A stretch of 64,000 nt of DNA, from assembly GCA_026874595.1 (NCBI GenBank), contig CM049312.1:68910929-68974928 (forward strand), written 5' to 3'. Positions 11,227 through 22,229 of the stretch are shown piece by piece. The notes under the pieces were generated by a model. It was not told the DNA's origin, made no database searches, and worked only from the letters and a program-made list of their open reading frames with translations. Made by a program: the position numbers and the translations under genes. Source of the DNA: Sipunculus nudus (Eukaryota; Annelida; Sipuncula; Golfingiida; Sipunculidae). The stretch's first letter is position 1; each line of letters begins with the position of its first letter.

Positions 11227-11787
11227 TGTTTATTTAAATTAACATATTTTTCTTTTTTTTCGAGCTCTTCGAGTTCCACCCCCCCCCCCCCCCACCCAAC
11301 CCCTGGATCTGGCCCATGATGGCTATGTTTGTTGAATAGGGTTGAATGTTGTTGACAGAAAACATTAATAAATTGTTAAAGTGGAGGATTTATGAGATAA
11401 AAAAACAGGCTGCAGGGATATTATATTTTGGGATGAGAATGGGGAAGGGTAGAGTTGAATTATAGAGTTGAATTAAAGTCAGAAATTATTCAAATACAGC
11501 TACCCCACTTTTTCACCATTTATATACATGCAGAGCTGTAGCATATGAGGCTGCACTTAAGCATTGCTGCCAGCACTTTTACAAGCAATTCCCATTACGC
11601 TTCATTTTCCTGGAAAAGATAAAACTATTGTTCGAGTGTGAGGGATAAAAACAACTGGACTCAACCATCTTCAGTATTTGCGTTTAGAAGTATTGATTTT
11701 TGACCAGTAACAGCAATTACTTGCTACACCGGGGTCCTCTAACATAGTCTTAAGCTGTCAATATTGAACCAGTGAGCCAAAAAATAT
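11227..11787. other. unique DNA with poly-C run
   Basis: No gene seen. A 15-base C run lies at 11279-11293, followed by CCCTGGATCTGGCCC, faintly like an end of the 8606-8809 MITE. Confidence 0.4.
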
Positions 11788-12224
11788 ATATTGTGGTTGC
11801 CTTTTTCTTCGCGAGGGTTTTAATTTCGTGATATTCGCGAAAGGGAAATAATCGCCAAAATGAAACCCTTGGGAATAATTGGTCAATTGAGTATGTCCAT
11901 CTTATTGAGTGAAACCAATACTTGTATGTGAATAGGTTAGAACAGTGAAACAATTTAACAATAAATTACATCCATGCAGGTACAGGGAAAACGTTACCTT
12001 AAATTTGAACTAAACTTCTTGTGCTGTGTTCACGGGACCATCGTTATATGAGTAGAATATCACAAACTCATGACTTATTCTTATTTTATAATACACACAG
12101 GTATAGCTTTACCAAAGATTTGATATAGGTTCTGGTTAGATCGCGAAAATGAAAGCCTCGCGAAACATTAAAAATGGAGAAATCGCGAAATTACAGCCTC
12201 GCGAATATAAAGCCAACCACAGTA
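11788..12224. mobile_element. MITE with TTCGCGAGG-rich inverted ends
   Basis: The left end reads TTGTGGTTGCCTTTTTCTTC then GCGAGG; the reverse complement of the right end reads ACTGTGGTTGGCTTTATATT then CGCGAGG. Further CGCGAAA words occur on both flanks of the interior, so the ends are long and imperfect. A short relative of one end is at 32802-32885. It is probably a non-autonomous DNA transposon; the superfamily is not determined. Confidence 0.75.
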
Positions 12225-13227
12225 TCCACCTCAAGGGCTGTCCAGTGAAAATGTTCATGTAAAACTGGCTGAAGCAAAACTGTTATATACAGTAAGTTCA
12301 CCTTAATTGAATCCTGGTTAATTGCAATTTATGCTTTGCAGTTCCATAATTGATTCTGTCTGCATTCTCTAATCTTGTGTGTTAAATCATCTGCAGTTCT
12401 GAATCATATTAATGAAGAAGTTTCACCCATTTGATGATGAAATTGCAATCAGTTAAGAGTTTCAAAGCTGAGAAGATGAAGGGTACACTACTATAACTCT
12501 TTGGGGCCAGGCAGTATGCTTCACTCAATATGCAGTTTATAATTGTCAGCATCACACATGATAGAAAATATTGAGGAACTGGTGCCCTTTTACTACATAG
12601 ATCCAGTATAACTCGCAGAATTATATTAAAAACTAACAACTTGTGTACATTTGGAGGTTTTGATGGGGACAACATATATTTTAATTTAAAAAAATTATAA
12701 CCATATTAAATTTTACCTATTATAAACACTTATACTACAGAATATTCTAGTTACCATCCATCTCCTTTTTTGATAAATAAAAAGTTGGTCTTGTGAAATG
12801 ATTGGTCATGAAATAACATGTTAAACTAGTATTTATAAAATATAGTTTAACATCCTTATTACCCATAAGCTATTAAAGAATTACCAGCATCAAATGTATG
12901 CACAGTTCTTAATTGGCATGATAACTTAATTAGTACCTAGTATATGTGTATAATTGTTTATAATTAACCCTGCACAAAGTTTGGGTCACTTTTTTTAGTG
13001 ATCTGTGTATATGTGCATGTGTACGTGTGTCTGCAAGAGATCTAAAGGAAGGTTTTGCAATGTCAAAGCTCGATCTTTATTGCTTATGTGCCCTAAATCT
13101 ACTTTAAAGTTCGCTGTTGGACCACTCCATTTGCATAGAAACATATATGGCGAGCAGGGGAGAGGTGCATTTTCTCATATTCAAGTTGTTGCAGTTTACT
13201 AACATCCATTTTGGTAAACTTTTTATA
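12225..13227. other. unique DNA, no gene seen
   Basis: AT-rich sequence without a recognisable repeat. Small frames at 12409-12675 (minus) and 13005-13202 (plus) have no protein-like features. Confidence 0.45.
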
Positions 13228-13602
13228 CGTCCGTCATATGATGGGAGTATTATGGTATTCCCACCATCAAGCCGTTAACTTTTAGTGTTACCGCAATAAC
13301 TAACCAGGGCTTTATGGATTTTCATCAAACTCATCATAAATACTTACCAACAGATTATCCCACCTGAATTTGATTATGGGCAAAATCCACACATATTTAA
13401 TAAGGTCATGGGTCACTATGCTACTTTGTGGTGTCGTCGTGATAATTAACTTATGAAGAATATGAATGATTCTAATAAAAATCATCAGAAATGTTAATCA
13501 ATAAATTATCTTGCCTAAGTTTGTTTTTATATTCCATTAATAAGGTCAGATGTCACAATACATATGACAGGCCTATTATGCACGTTTGCGGTGCTCTTGT
13601 TT
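13228..13602 (+). mobile_element. tandem-core dispersed element, family F1, 2 core units
   Basis: Shares the 5' TTATGGTATTCCC segment, the 'GATTTTCATCAAACTCA' core word and the 3' end with 4636-5186, but has two units instead of three. The 3' end forms a hairpin, GCAC (13580-13583) with GTGC (13591-13594), followed by TCTTGTTT. Confidence 0.75.
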
Positions 13603-14165
13603 AAAAATTCTGAAAGTATGAACTAAATCAAGAATATAATTGAAGGAAAAGAATCGATTATTTATTGTATTCTAAGGGCCCTCACAATTCATTGGCCCAA
13701 TTTCTAGACCCATTGTCATTGAAAAAAAAATTCCAAGGAGCATTATATTGGTTAACATTCATGGGGCCAAACTTTTCAGCACAATGTTTGCGTCCCCACA
13801 ATATGATGCTATTTCATTAGGGTATATTTTGTGTACTAAAGAAGTACAAAGACTCAATTCCATTATCAGTCATACCGGCAACTGCACATCATGAAAAGAA
13901 ACACAAAGAAAATGCTAAGGGTTCGATATTCCATCTTGTATTTCATAAAATAGGACACAACATATATCACAAACATACAAGGTTTATATTACACTGCTCA
14001 GGCGACAAACTTATTTGCAGTGTAACCAATTCATCTGTATGAATTTATTAACTCAACGTCTATAAATTAAACGCTACACTACTCTCATCAGCATGATTAG
14101 CAGCTGATAATACCACCTAGTGGCAGGTAGAGAAACCACTCTCTTGGGAAGCACAAACTGTGCGT

Positions 14166-14208
<43 letters not shown>

Positions 14209-17200
14209 TATATATAATCTCTTCCTGCCACTACTGTGTCAACAATATAGCAACATTTTTATAAATACCACCTTCTCTGCACCCACAATGTGGGGGAAAT
14301 TGACACATATATATATATATAATATAATATAAGTGCCATTTAATTCTATGAATTATTAATTTATCAATTTATCAAATAATTGTGTTCATTATTTAGTGTT
14401 AAAACTAAAGTAAGCTGAGTACATTATGTATTCATAGTGATGTTCCTTGTCATCTAGTAAAAATCATGGTGCAGTAAAGCAGTATAGGTGTAATGCATGA
14501 GAAATAAAATTCAAATTAATGCTTAAAATTAAAGCATTAGAATTTTTCTGGATTCATAAGGTATTAAAATCCTTTTTATCAGTATTAAAACCTATAGTAA
14601 ACCTTTATGCTTAATATATACCATTACACTAGTGTAAAATCATTCGAATTTGGCGGAATGGCACCCATTGACAGGGTCCACTAACACTGCAGTAATTACC
14701 AATAGGTCACCTTGTAATACTGTTATAACTTCTACATATGATCAGCCTGATACCATATCCCTTTAAAAGATGTGCCCAGTGTTAAAGCGTGTTTTACACT
14801 ATGAAAAGTTTCCATTTAAATATTGATTCAAAAATTTTTGCAGTTATTTATTGGAAAAAAAAATCTTGACAAATTTTGTTTCCATTCTTTCAGCACAGAG
14901 GATATGATTATTAGTATGTACATCAAGCAGTTACAATATATAAAGTTCAAGTAAAGGTGCATCTTTAGGACATAAAAATTAGATATTTTTCAGAAAGTAT
15001 AAATATTATTTGAAAATCATATAATGGATTAGAAATTATATTACACTTTTCAGAGTGAGAACATTTCGTGACCCTCATTTGCATATGAGATTGCAGGAGA
15101 ATTTTTTGGAGCCCATTTTCCCAGAAATCAATGTGCAACTGAAGATATAAAGTCTTTGATTTTTTCTGATAAAACAATTTAATTATGTTCTGAAAATTGT
15201 AAATATTTACATAGCCTTTTTTTGGCATCAGCAAAATGGAATACTTTGATTTTTTCCTGATCTGGCTTCTCATGCAGTATATTGTTGTGTTGTATATATT
15301 CAGTACAACACAGTTATGTCAAGGTCATATGAGCAGGTCAAGGTCACATGACTAATGTCAAGGACAAGACACCAATATCAAAGAAACTTAATGAAAACTC
15401 TGAATTTTTACCATAGAATCAGGAAAAGCATTTTTTCGAAGTATAAACTGCTGAGAAAAAAATTTATGCTGAAATCTTTATTTAACTGAACTGTTATCTT
15501 TTCTATCCAAAATTGATACTTTGTTATCATAGTCTCTTTGGAACATGGTTCTAAATTGTGTGCACATTATACATTGCATTTCACTTGAAACGGCAGACAG
15601 TGCCATCATCAATGTACAGTAATCAATTAATATTGTTGTATGATAAACAGTTACTGATGATAATATGATAGCCAGTCATAAACATTTAGTCCTGTACCAG
15701 TGCACTTGCCTGCTGATTGCAGACTTTAACAGGAAACTAGCATGTATTGTATGGGCTATGTTCTAGCTTGTCATATGCTTTACTTTCCTGCTATTGTTTA
15801 TTTATAAAGATATTTGTCTTTAAAGGATAGTGCCATGATTACATCACCCATCTCATATTACAGAAAAAAATCTTTTTTCATCATCAAACTAATGACAGCA
15901 AACAGATTTTTTTTAATATAAATAAAAAAGTCAACATTTCTTTGAGCTGTCCTAAATAAACTGAAGCCAAGACCAAAAGTATCAATTTCATGAAGGAAAT
16001 AAATGTTAGATTAGAACGATAACTATTTTAGTATTTTCTTGGATGTTTTTTAATACTGCCAAGAATGAATGGCCATTAATTCATTTTCAGAATTATCTAT
16101 TTGGTTATGAAGAAAAGGCTGTTAATAATTTACACAAGGCTAAAAAAATTTAAAATGCCATGGATCCAGTCTTGAGAAAACATGAATGCACACAATAAAG
16201 ATTTAAAATTTCCTTTCTTTATTAAATTGGTTTTATTTTCCATCTTTATTTGAGTGAGGTAATAGTTTAAAAATCAATAAAAAAATATATTCAAAGAAAT
16301 GCTAAAAAAGCTGAGCAGATGAATTGTTCAAATGAAAGGTTTCATTATGAGAAAACAAACCATTAGGATTTATAGGCCACAGGTACAATAAAAATAATAG
16401 CCTTCTCAGTTTTTTTCAGAGAGTTTGTTTGCACCATGCACATAATTACCTTTATACTGCTTCTCTACAGTTTGTAATGTAAACTTTGTGACAAGATGTT
16501 ATGTGAAGAGGAGTACTTGAGCACCCAAGTAATCATATTATACACATCATAATCTAGACCCGAGTGATTGTTATAGGGCTTCATATTTAAAATTTAAAAT
16601 AAGAAATTTCAGGTTGCCATATGCCTAAAAATCCTTGACAAATGCTTGAAATTGTGCTTGTTTTGTAAATTTTTATCTTAGAAAACACCTTTAATTTTAC
16701 CACTAAGGCCATGGCATGGAAGCTAGGTCAAGAGAAGCATGGCATTGACCTGTTAATAAACAAAGGTCTCATTAGTATTGTAATCTAGACTTATGAATGA
16801 AATGGTGAAGCTGAATTAAGAGATATGTATAAGAGACCATGCAAAAAAAAAAAATCCTCAGAAAATACAAATTTATGTCATTGAAAATCCTGGAAGGTTG
16901 TGGCAACCCAGTGTTTATGTAGTCTTTGATAAGACTTGTACAGTTGGTCTAGTTTGAATAGTAGGAGTCCACTACTAGTTCATAATCAGTCATTGGTTTG
17001 AACAGTGGACATTTTTAACACTAAAACGTTGTTCCTTCAATATTTTGCTACCTAAACCTAAAATTTCCCTGCGACTCCTCAAGCTCATTTAGGAGAATGT
17101 CATCAAACTATTGGAATCAGGTGGTTTTTTTTTTTAAAGGTGCTAGGAGACTTTCTTTTTTAGGTGCTATTATGGTGTAACAATACTGTTCATAATGAAA

Positions 17201-18081
17201 AGTTTCTGGGAAACTTTGGTTTTGATATTGGAACATCAGAAGCTTTAGTTACAATAGGGTTTACGGACAGTGTGCTGACGGGTACATGCAACATATTCAT
17301 GTCTTGCTAGGAGAGGACAGCTCCATGGCTGATAACAGATTGATTTAAGCTAGAAGAAACGATAGAAAAAGGGCAAGCTATGATAATTTATTCTGTAACC
17401 ACTGAAATGTTAAGGTACCAGGGCCCTGCTATTGATCAGTACTTCTGAAAAACCTGTCACCTTGTGGTTGTGAATACTGTGAATAGTTTTAAATCGGGGT
17501 TCTCTGTATTTGACTGGCTTGAGGATTCATATAGGATTTTTTGGCCTAGTCTAGGTGCGGTTTTTAATGGAAGTGCGGTTTCAAAAAGAAGAAATGTAGT
17601 ATTACATAGCTTTGCACCTTCTTTGGAATACATTTATAAATTATAAAGGTGTTATACTGTTATTTACATGTGCAATACATTGGTAGTTATGTATGAAAAA
17701 ACACCATGTATTTTTCCATTCTTTGCAATTTTCTGATAAAATATTTGATCATGAATGTGTATTTTTATACTTAAAATTTTGTAAATGTACCTCTGGCTAT
17801 TAAAAAAAACTCAAAATATGTGTAAATATTTTAAAATTAAAATTTAGGTAATAATAAGTGAACAAAGATGTTGAAGTCCATTCACCAGTGTTCTGGTATT
17901 AATTACAAGTATGTATATATGGAGGACTATTAACATGGGCAACAGCTTAAATGATGAAATAAAAAGAGTATATATAGCATGTATTCATGCCAATGCAAAA
18001 TTTGCATTTGGAAGTTCTTTGAAAATAATTTTGGAAGTGCTTAAGTGTTTAAGTGATAATTAACTTATGATGGGTCTGAGT
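13603..18081. other. long unique AT-rich stretch, no gene seen
   Basis: About 4.5 kb with no supported gene or interspersed repeat other than the (TA)n tract at 14170-14216 and a shorter one near 14308-14330. A frame at 14965-15273 (minus) is lysine-rich, AT-driven and unsupported. A slightly richer, non-repetitive patch lies at 15585-15780. Confidence 0.45.
14170..14216. repeat. (TA)n microsatellite
   Basis: TA repeat interrupted once by AAATA near its right end. Confidence 0.95.
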
Positions 18082-18175
18082 ATAGGTCCACCCACAAAAA
18101 TGTTTTACCCAAATATGAATTTAGAAATAAACTGCATGATCAACCCCTTTAATTCTAAACCTTCTCATGTGCACC
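18082..18175 (-). repeat. short dispersed repeat R3, minus copy
   Basis: Reverse complement reads GGGGTTGAT, TTTATTTCTAAATTCATATT, TGGGTAAAA and GTGGGTGGACC, colinear with 3371-3455. Confidence 0.65.
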
Positions 18176-18419
18176 GTTTGAACCTGTGTTGTGCATTTTT
18201 GTATCCTCCATAAAAACTTCAGGTATTTTGCATAAAACAAAAAAATTGATGTAAAAAAAAAAATTGCCTTCTCTTTATTTAATGTCCTAGCTTGGGTCCC
18301 TAGAATTATTATTTTTATAATGTATGATTTAAAATAAAAACAATTTTTGCTTATATAAGTTACTGTGTCCTTTCGCAATTGTTCCATAAAGTGATGGGGG
18401 ATGAGGTGATCAGTCTGGT

Positions 18420-18690
18420 TTAGTCATGCAGGTTAACAAACATAGCATTGATTAACATGCATAAGCCTCTATGTCTACCTGGCATCATCTCACAGATCAG
18501 AGAACTTCGTTTTAATTAACACAAGCCTACAGTAGGAGATTCAGCCAGCAGCAGATCAAAATGAAGGGTAATTAGCGCAAGATGCTAGTTCACAGACTCA
18601 CAGTGATCACAGCCACAGTGGCTTAAACACTGTGAGATAATCAGATTTTTCTTCAAGCAGACTGGTCAATTATAGGGACATTTTTATGTA
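18420..18690. other. candidate conserved non-coding island
   Basis: A non-repetitive, moderately GC-rich patch in AT-rich surroundings. It contains TTAATTAACA, GGTAATTAGCG and GATTAACATGC words of homeodomain-site type, without an open frame. It resembles regulatory conserved elements in style only; cross-species alignment is needed. Confidence 0.25.
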
Positions 18691-19316
18691 CAAGTAGTAT
18701 TTCTGTTGGTAGTGCCAGCACCACCAACAGCATTCTGATTCTTTCAGTGATGTTTGATACATGTTTTTGACAATTCTAGTGTTCCACATAGAAAATATGA
18801 AATATTTGTTAAGTGCAGGACTTAAAGGATTAGACATCCTTGAGCTGCCAACACATTTTTAACTTTTTTCTCTGTCTTTGTTAACATTAAATGACACTTT
18901 CTTTTAAATGTTTTTTTTTGGAAGCTGTATATTTGTAATACTAATAAATGTATATGTAATAAACTTGTATGTGCATCAAATTTTTTTTTTAATTTCAGGG
19001 CGATTTTCACTTTATGGAAGATTTATCTGTAATCTTTATGATTTAATTTTTTTAAATTAATAAATTCTTACAAAAAAAAGTGGCACTCTTGTATTCGGAC
19101 TGTAGAAACTTATTGGTTATGTACAGGAAATATTGTTTTGTGACCAGTAAACCTGAATAATTGCATATTAACCAACATAGGGGCGTGGTGAGTAAGCAGA
19201 TGTTTGCTAGTGACAGTTGTTGATTTAAATTTAACTGATGGAACATTCCTATAACATAGCAACATTTCCAAACCAAAATACGGATCACATATTTAGCTGA
19301 AGCAAACAAATCTCCC

Positions 19317-19440
19317 TAATATTATCAATGTTCTCAAATAAAATCACTTCAGCTGTATTAAACAAATACCCCTGATATTTTCAACATTCTCAAACAATAT
19401 CACTTCAGTTAAAATGCAAGAGTTTTCTGCTCTTGGCACA
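19317..19440. repeat. two direct ~66-bp units
   Basis: Two copies of a segment with TCAA.GTTCTCAAA.AA.ATCACTTCAG, starting near 19325 and 19378. Local duplication. Confidence 0.6.
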
Positions 19441-20337
19441 AAAATAAAAATAATGCAGAAACCATAAAAATTCATATAGACATTTTCATAAATACATAGA
19501 ACAAAAAAGCAATTTGCATGAAATATGCTGTGAAATAATATCCTTCAGTTCAGTCACAACTTTCAGCAGAAATGTCTCTGACATGCCAGGGTAACCCAGA
19601 TTTCTCAAATTTCTGTTACAGTTTTCAAAGACCAAAGCAAAAAATGGTTGCTGCCTTGTCATTCTGATAGACTAGCTTTAAGGGATAAAATAGTGTCATC
19701 ATACATTTTGAAAATAATAGTTTAATTAATGCTTAAATGCTGATAGAATGACAGCATGGTCGAGAGTCTGATGATTTGCCTCAGAGTTTACACTAAATGC
19801 AAGTTTTTTCTGTGAAAGAAAAGAAAGCTTATATGACATGGAGAACCTGAATTATTATACAGGGAAGGATATAATTTCGAATGGGTTCTGCTTCACTACA
19901 CTGAATAATGTTAAGCTCTTGAGGTTCTTCTAGATTGAATTAAAAATCATGGGAAATTTAAATTAATGGATTGGAATTGGATTTAATTGACATGAGATGA
20001 ATTTGAATTCAAGTCTAGCTTCAGAAGTATTTGGCTGGATGAAGAAAGAATATATCCTTTTTAAACCTTTTCTAAGTTACTCAGAATGGTTCACATAACA
20101 CAGTTTAGCAATTGTGAATTAAATTTGAATAAAAATGATTCATATGGAATTGGAATTGATATTTTACATCAACTCAATAATCTAAACAAATTAAACTAGA
20201 ATTGAAATTGATAAAATCATAGGTTGGGATTGATTTGGTCTAAAGAGAAATGCTTTCTTGAAAGACATTTGCCTGGATTCTGACCTCTCTGATATCAGAG
20301 CTACAGCAGACTTTTAAACACTAAAGATATAATTTTT
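19441..20337. other. unique DNA with degenerate GGAATTGAATT words
   Basis: No gene. From about 19930 to 20230 the sequence is enriched in TTGGAATTGGA / GAATTGAAATTG words, also seen at 26935-27050 and 28030-28090; this is a low-complexity dispersed motif. Confidence 0.45.
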
Positions 20338-21296
20338 TCATGTCCATTTGAATCTTGACCAGAAAATAAAATAAACAATAACTGGCCCAAAGGAACTCTT
20401 ATATGAAACCTGCTGGCTGACAATACAAAGATTAATTGCTATGGCAGCTGATAGGTTTGTACTGTTTGGAGATGAAAGGTCACTGGCTTCCAAATTCACA
20501 GTAATATTAGGACCTGACAAAGTTGGGATACCAAAATTGGAATTGGTTACTTGGATATGGATGATTTCAAATTTCACAATGCAAAAATATTCTGGTTGAC
20601 TGCCTGGTGGCATCAGTCAGAAAATTAAAAGTTAAAACTGACCCAAAGTGTACGATCAAATTAATGACTGAAGTTCAACAGGATATGCAGGATGAACGAG
20701 GACCCTGCCAAAAGTATCCGTTGTAAGTCCTCTGTCATAGAAAGTCATATGGCTCAGCGTGAAAGTTACAGAGCACCAAAAATTGTTTACCCACCTTCCA
20801 ACAAAATACCTCAGTCTAAAAAATCAGAAATCCAATACTGCGTTTTTGTCTGTCTTTCCTGCCATGCTTGTTTGTGTGTATGTACAATTTTACTCCACAT
20901 AAACATAAACACAGTTGCATGGATGACACCCAGAATCATGGAAGAACCAAGACAATGTCTTCTTAGCTCTAAAATTTGAACTCCTTCACATTTCTTGGTG
21001 GGCATCCTCTTTCATACCAGTAGCCAATGTCCCTACTTTGTGGAATAACCATTTGACAAATGTCAGCTACAAAATCTGATCTTGTTCCCTTTTCTCATAT
21101 GTTTGATAACCACCATTAGGTGCCTGTGACTGACACCTTAATCATGCACATGTGGAAAGAACAAGACAAATTTTGGCTCACAAATTGAAACTCATTCATT
21201 TTGTTTGGTTGGCATCCACTCTGGCTATTGTACTTGCATCTGTGGGACCTGATGAACATGGGGATGGGTATTTTCTGAGCACAACACAGTTTTCCG
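20338..21296. other. downstream flank of the minus-strand gene; possible 3' UTR
   Basis: Lies 3' of the gene at 21297-22229. I did not find a clear AATAAA on the minus strand close to the stop. A 91-codon minus frame at 20338-20613 has no recognisable features and is not called. Confidence 0.35.
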
Positions 21297-22229
21297 TTAC
21301 ATTACTTTGCATCCTTTCCGCTGTGCTTTGACATCTTTGACTTCCTTCATCTGTGGGACAGGGCTCGCAGTTTTAGTTTTTCCCTCCACGGGAGGATTAC
21401 TGTAACTCATGCTGCTATGTTTAGCCAAACGTTTTGTGTCACCTTCAGACCCTCGTGCAAAACGTACCTGTTTTTTAGACTCACGGCGTTCTGGGAGTGC
21501 ACACTCGCCTGATTTTTGCTCGGCAGAAGAGCTTTGTTTGTCATTTGTTACGGAGTTGGTCCCAGGTGCACTTTGCCCTGATTGTTCTTTTTCTTGTAAG
21601 TATTGCTGGATGGGTGTCAACCCTGTCTCGTCTTTGCATTCAAGAAGTGGATTTTTCTCGTAATGGGGTGCCCTTGGCTCTAATTTCTGCGAGTCAGACC
21701 TGGACAAAATAGTTGAAGGTGCACTGCTTTTGCGACCTAGATGCCTCCGATGTTTAGGATGGCTCACTTCAAACACACTGTTCCTACGATCTTTATCAGC
21801 ATTATCAGAATCACTATCTTGACAACTAGCCGTAGACAGTTCTTGCTCCTGCAAATACTCTTCAAAAGCAGACAAGCTATGACCATGCCTTTCAAAAAGT
21901 GGATGTTTCTCTCTTTTAGCGCCTCGAGGCTTTAATGCAGGGAGTCTGATTGGTTCAGGGCCACAGTCGGGTGTATCCTGCACCTGGGCGGTATTATTTT
22001 GGCTGCCTTTACCTTCACTATTGTCATTACCAGGTGCTTCTGTTCGACTTAATTTATCCTGCTGTTTTTCCATTAAGTAAGTCTCAATCTCAGACAAGCC
22101 ATTACATGACCTGTCTTGTAGGAGGGAGTTTGGTTCATACTGGACCTGTCTTGGTTCTAGTTTAGTCTGTGGACTGTTACTTGGCTTAAGGATACCTTTG
22201 GACGTGGATGGCAGTGGTGCGGTATCCAT
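21297..22229 (-). CDS. candidate prenylated PP1-docking protein with three internal repeats
   Basis: A 310-residue, apparently single-exon protein that I cannot place in a named family. Visible features: a SILK-type PP1-docking motif KGILK at residues 11-15; three diverged modules at about 24-57, 99-130 and 183-216 with the pattern L-[EK]-P-R-x4-E-x-[NH]-x-L-[LF], then I/F-x2-YL-x-E; basic serine sites RRNS (148-151) and RKSSAP (166-171), the latter resembling a 14-3-3 mode-1 site; an RVxF-type motif KQVRF at 253-257; and a C-terminal CKVM box (307-310) preceded by KAQRKG. SILK before RVxF is the order known in PP1 regulators, and Met in the last CaaX position favours farnesylation. I infer a mostly disordered, membrane-anchored PP1 regulator. 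The ATG has A at -3 and G at +4, and an in-frame TAA lies 24 bases upstream; an upstream 5' UTR exon remains possible. No introns are seen, so a retrocopy is an alternative. Existence likely; function inferred. Confidence 0.78.
   Translation of the reverse strand: MDTAPLPSTSKGILKPSNSPQTKLEPRQVQYEPNSLLQDRSCNGLSEIETYLMEKQQDKLSRTEAPGNDNSEGKGSQNNTAQVQDTPDCGPEPIRLPALKPRGAKREKHPLFERHGHSLSAFEEYLQEQELSTASCQDSDSDNADKDRRNSVFEVSHPKHRRHLGRKSSAPSTILSRSDSQKLEPRAPHYEKNPLLECKDETGLTPIQQYLQEKEQSGQSAPGTNSVTNDKQSSSAEQKSGECALPERRESKKQVRFARGSEGDTKRLAKHSSMSYSNPPVEGKTKTASPVPQMKEVKDVKAQRKGCKVM

Noticed and set aside
11279-11310. Second copy of the GCGGATCC-ended MITE
   Set aside because: Only the poly-C and CCTGGATCTGG words resemble it; no opposite end or target duplication was found.
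15300-15370. Short GTCAAGGTCA repeats as nuclear-receptor half-site clusters
   Set aside because: The words are degenerate and AT-rich DNA near repeats produces such AGGTCA matches often; nothing else supports a regulatory element.
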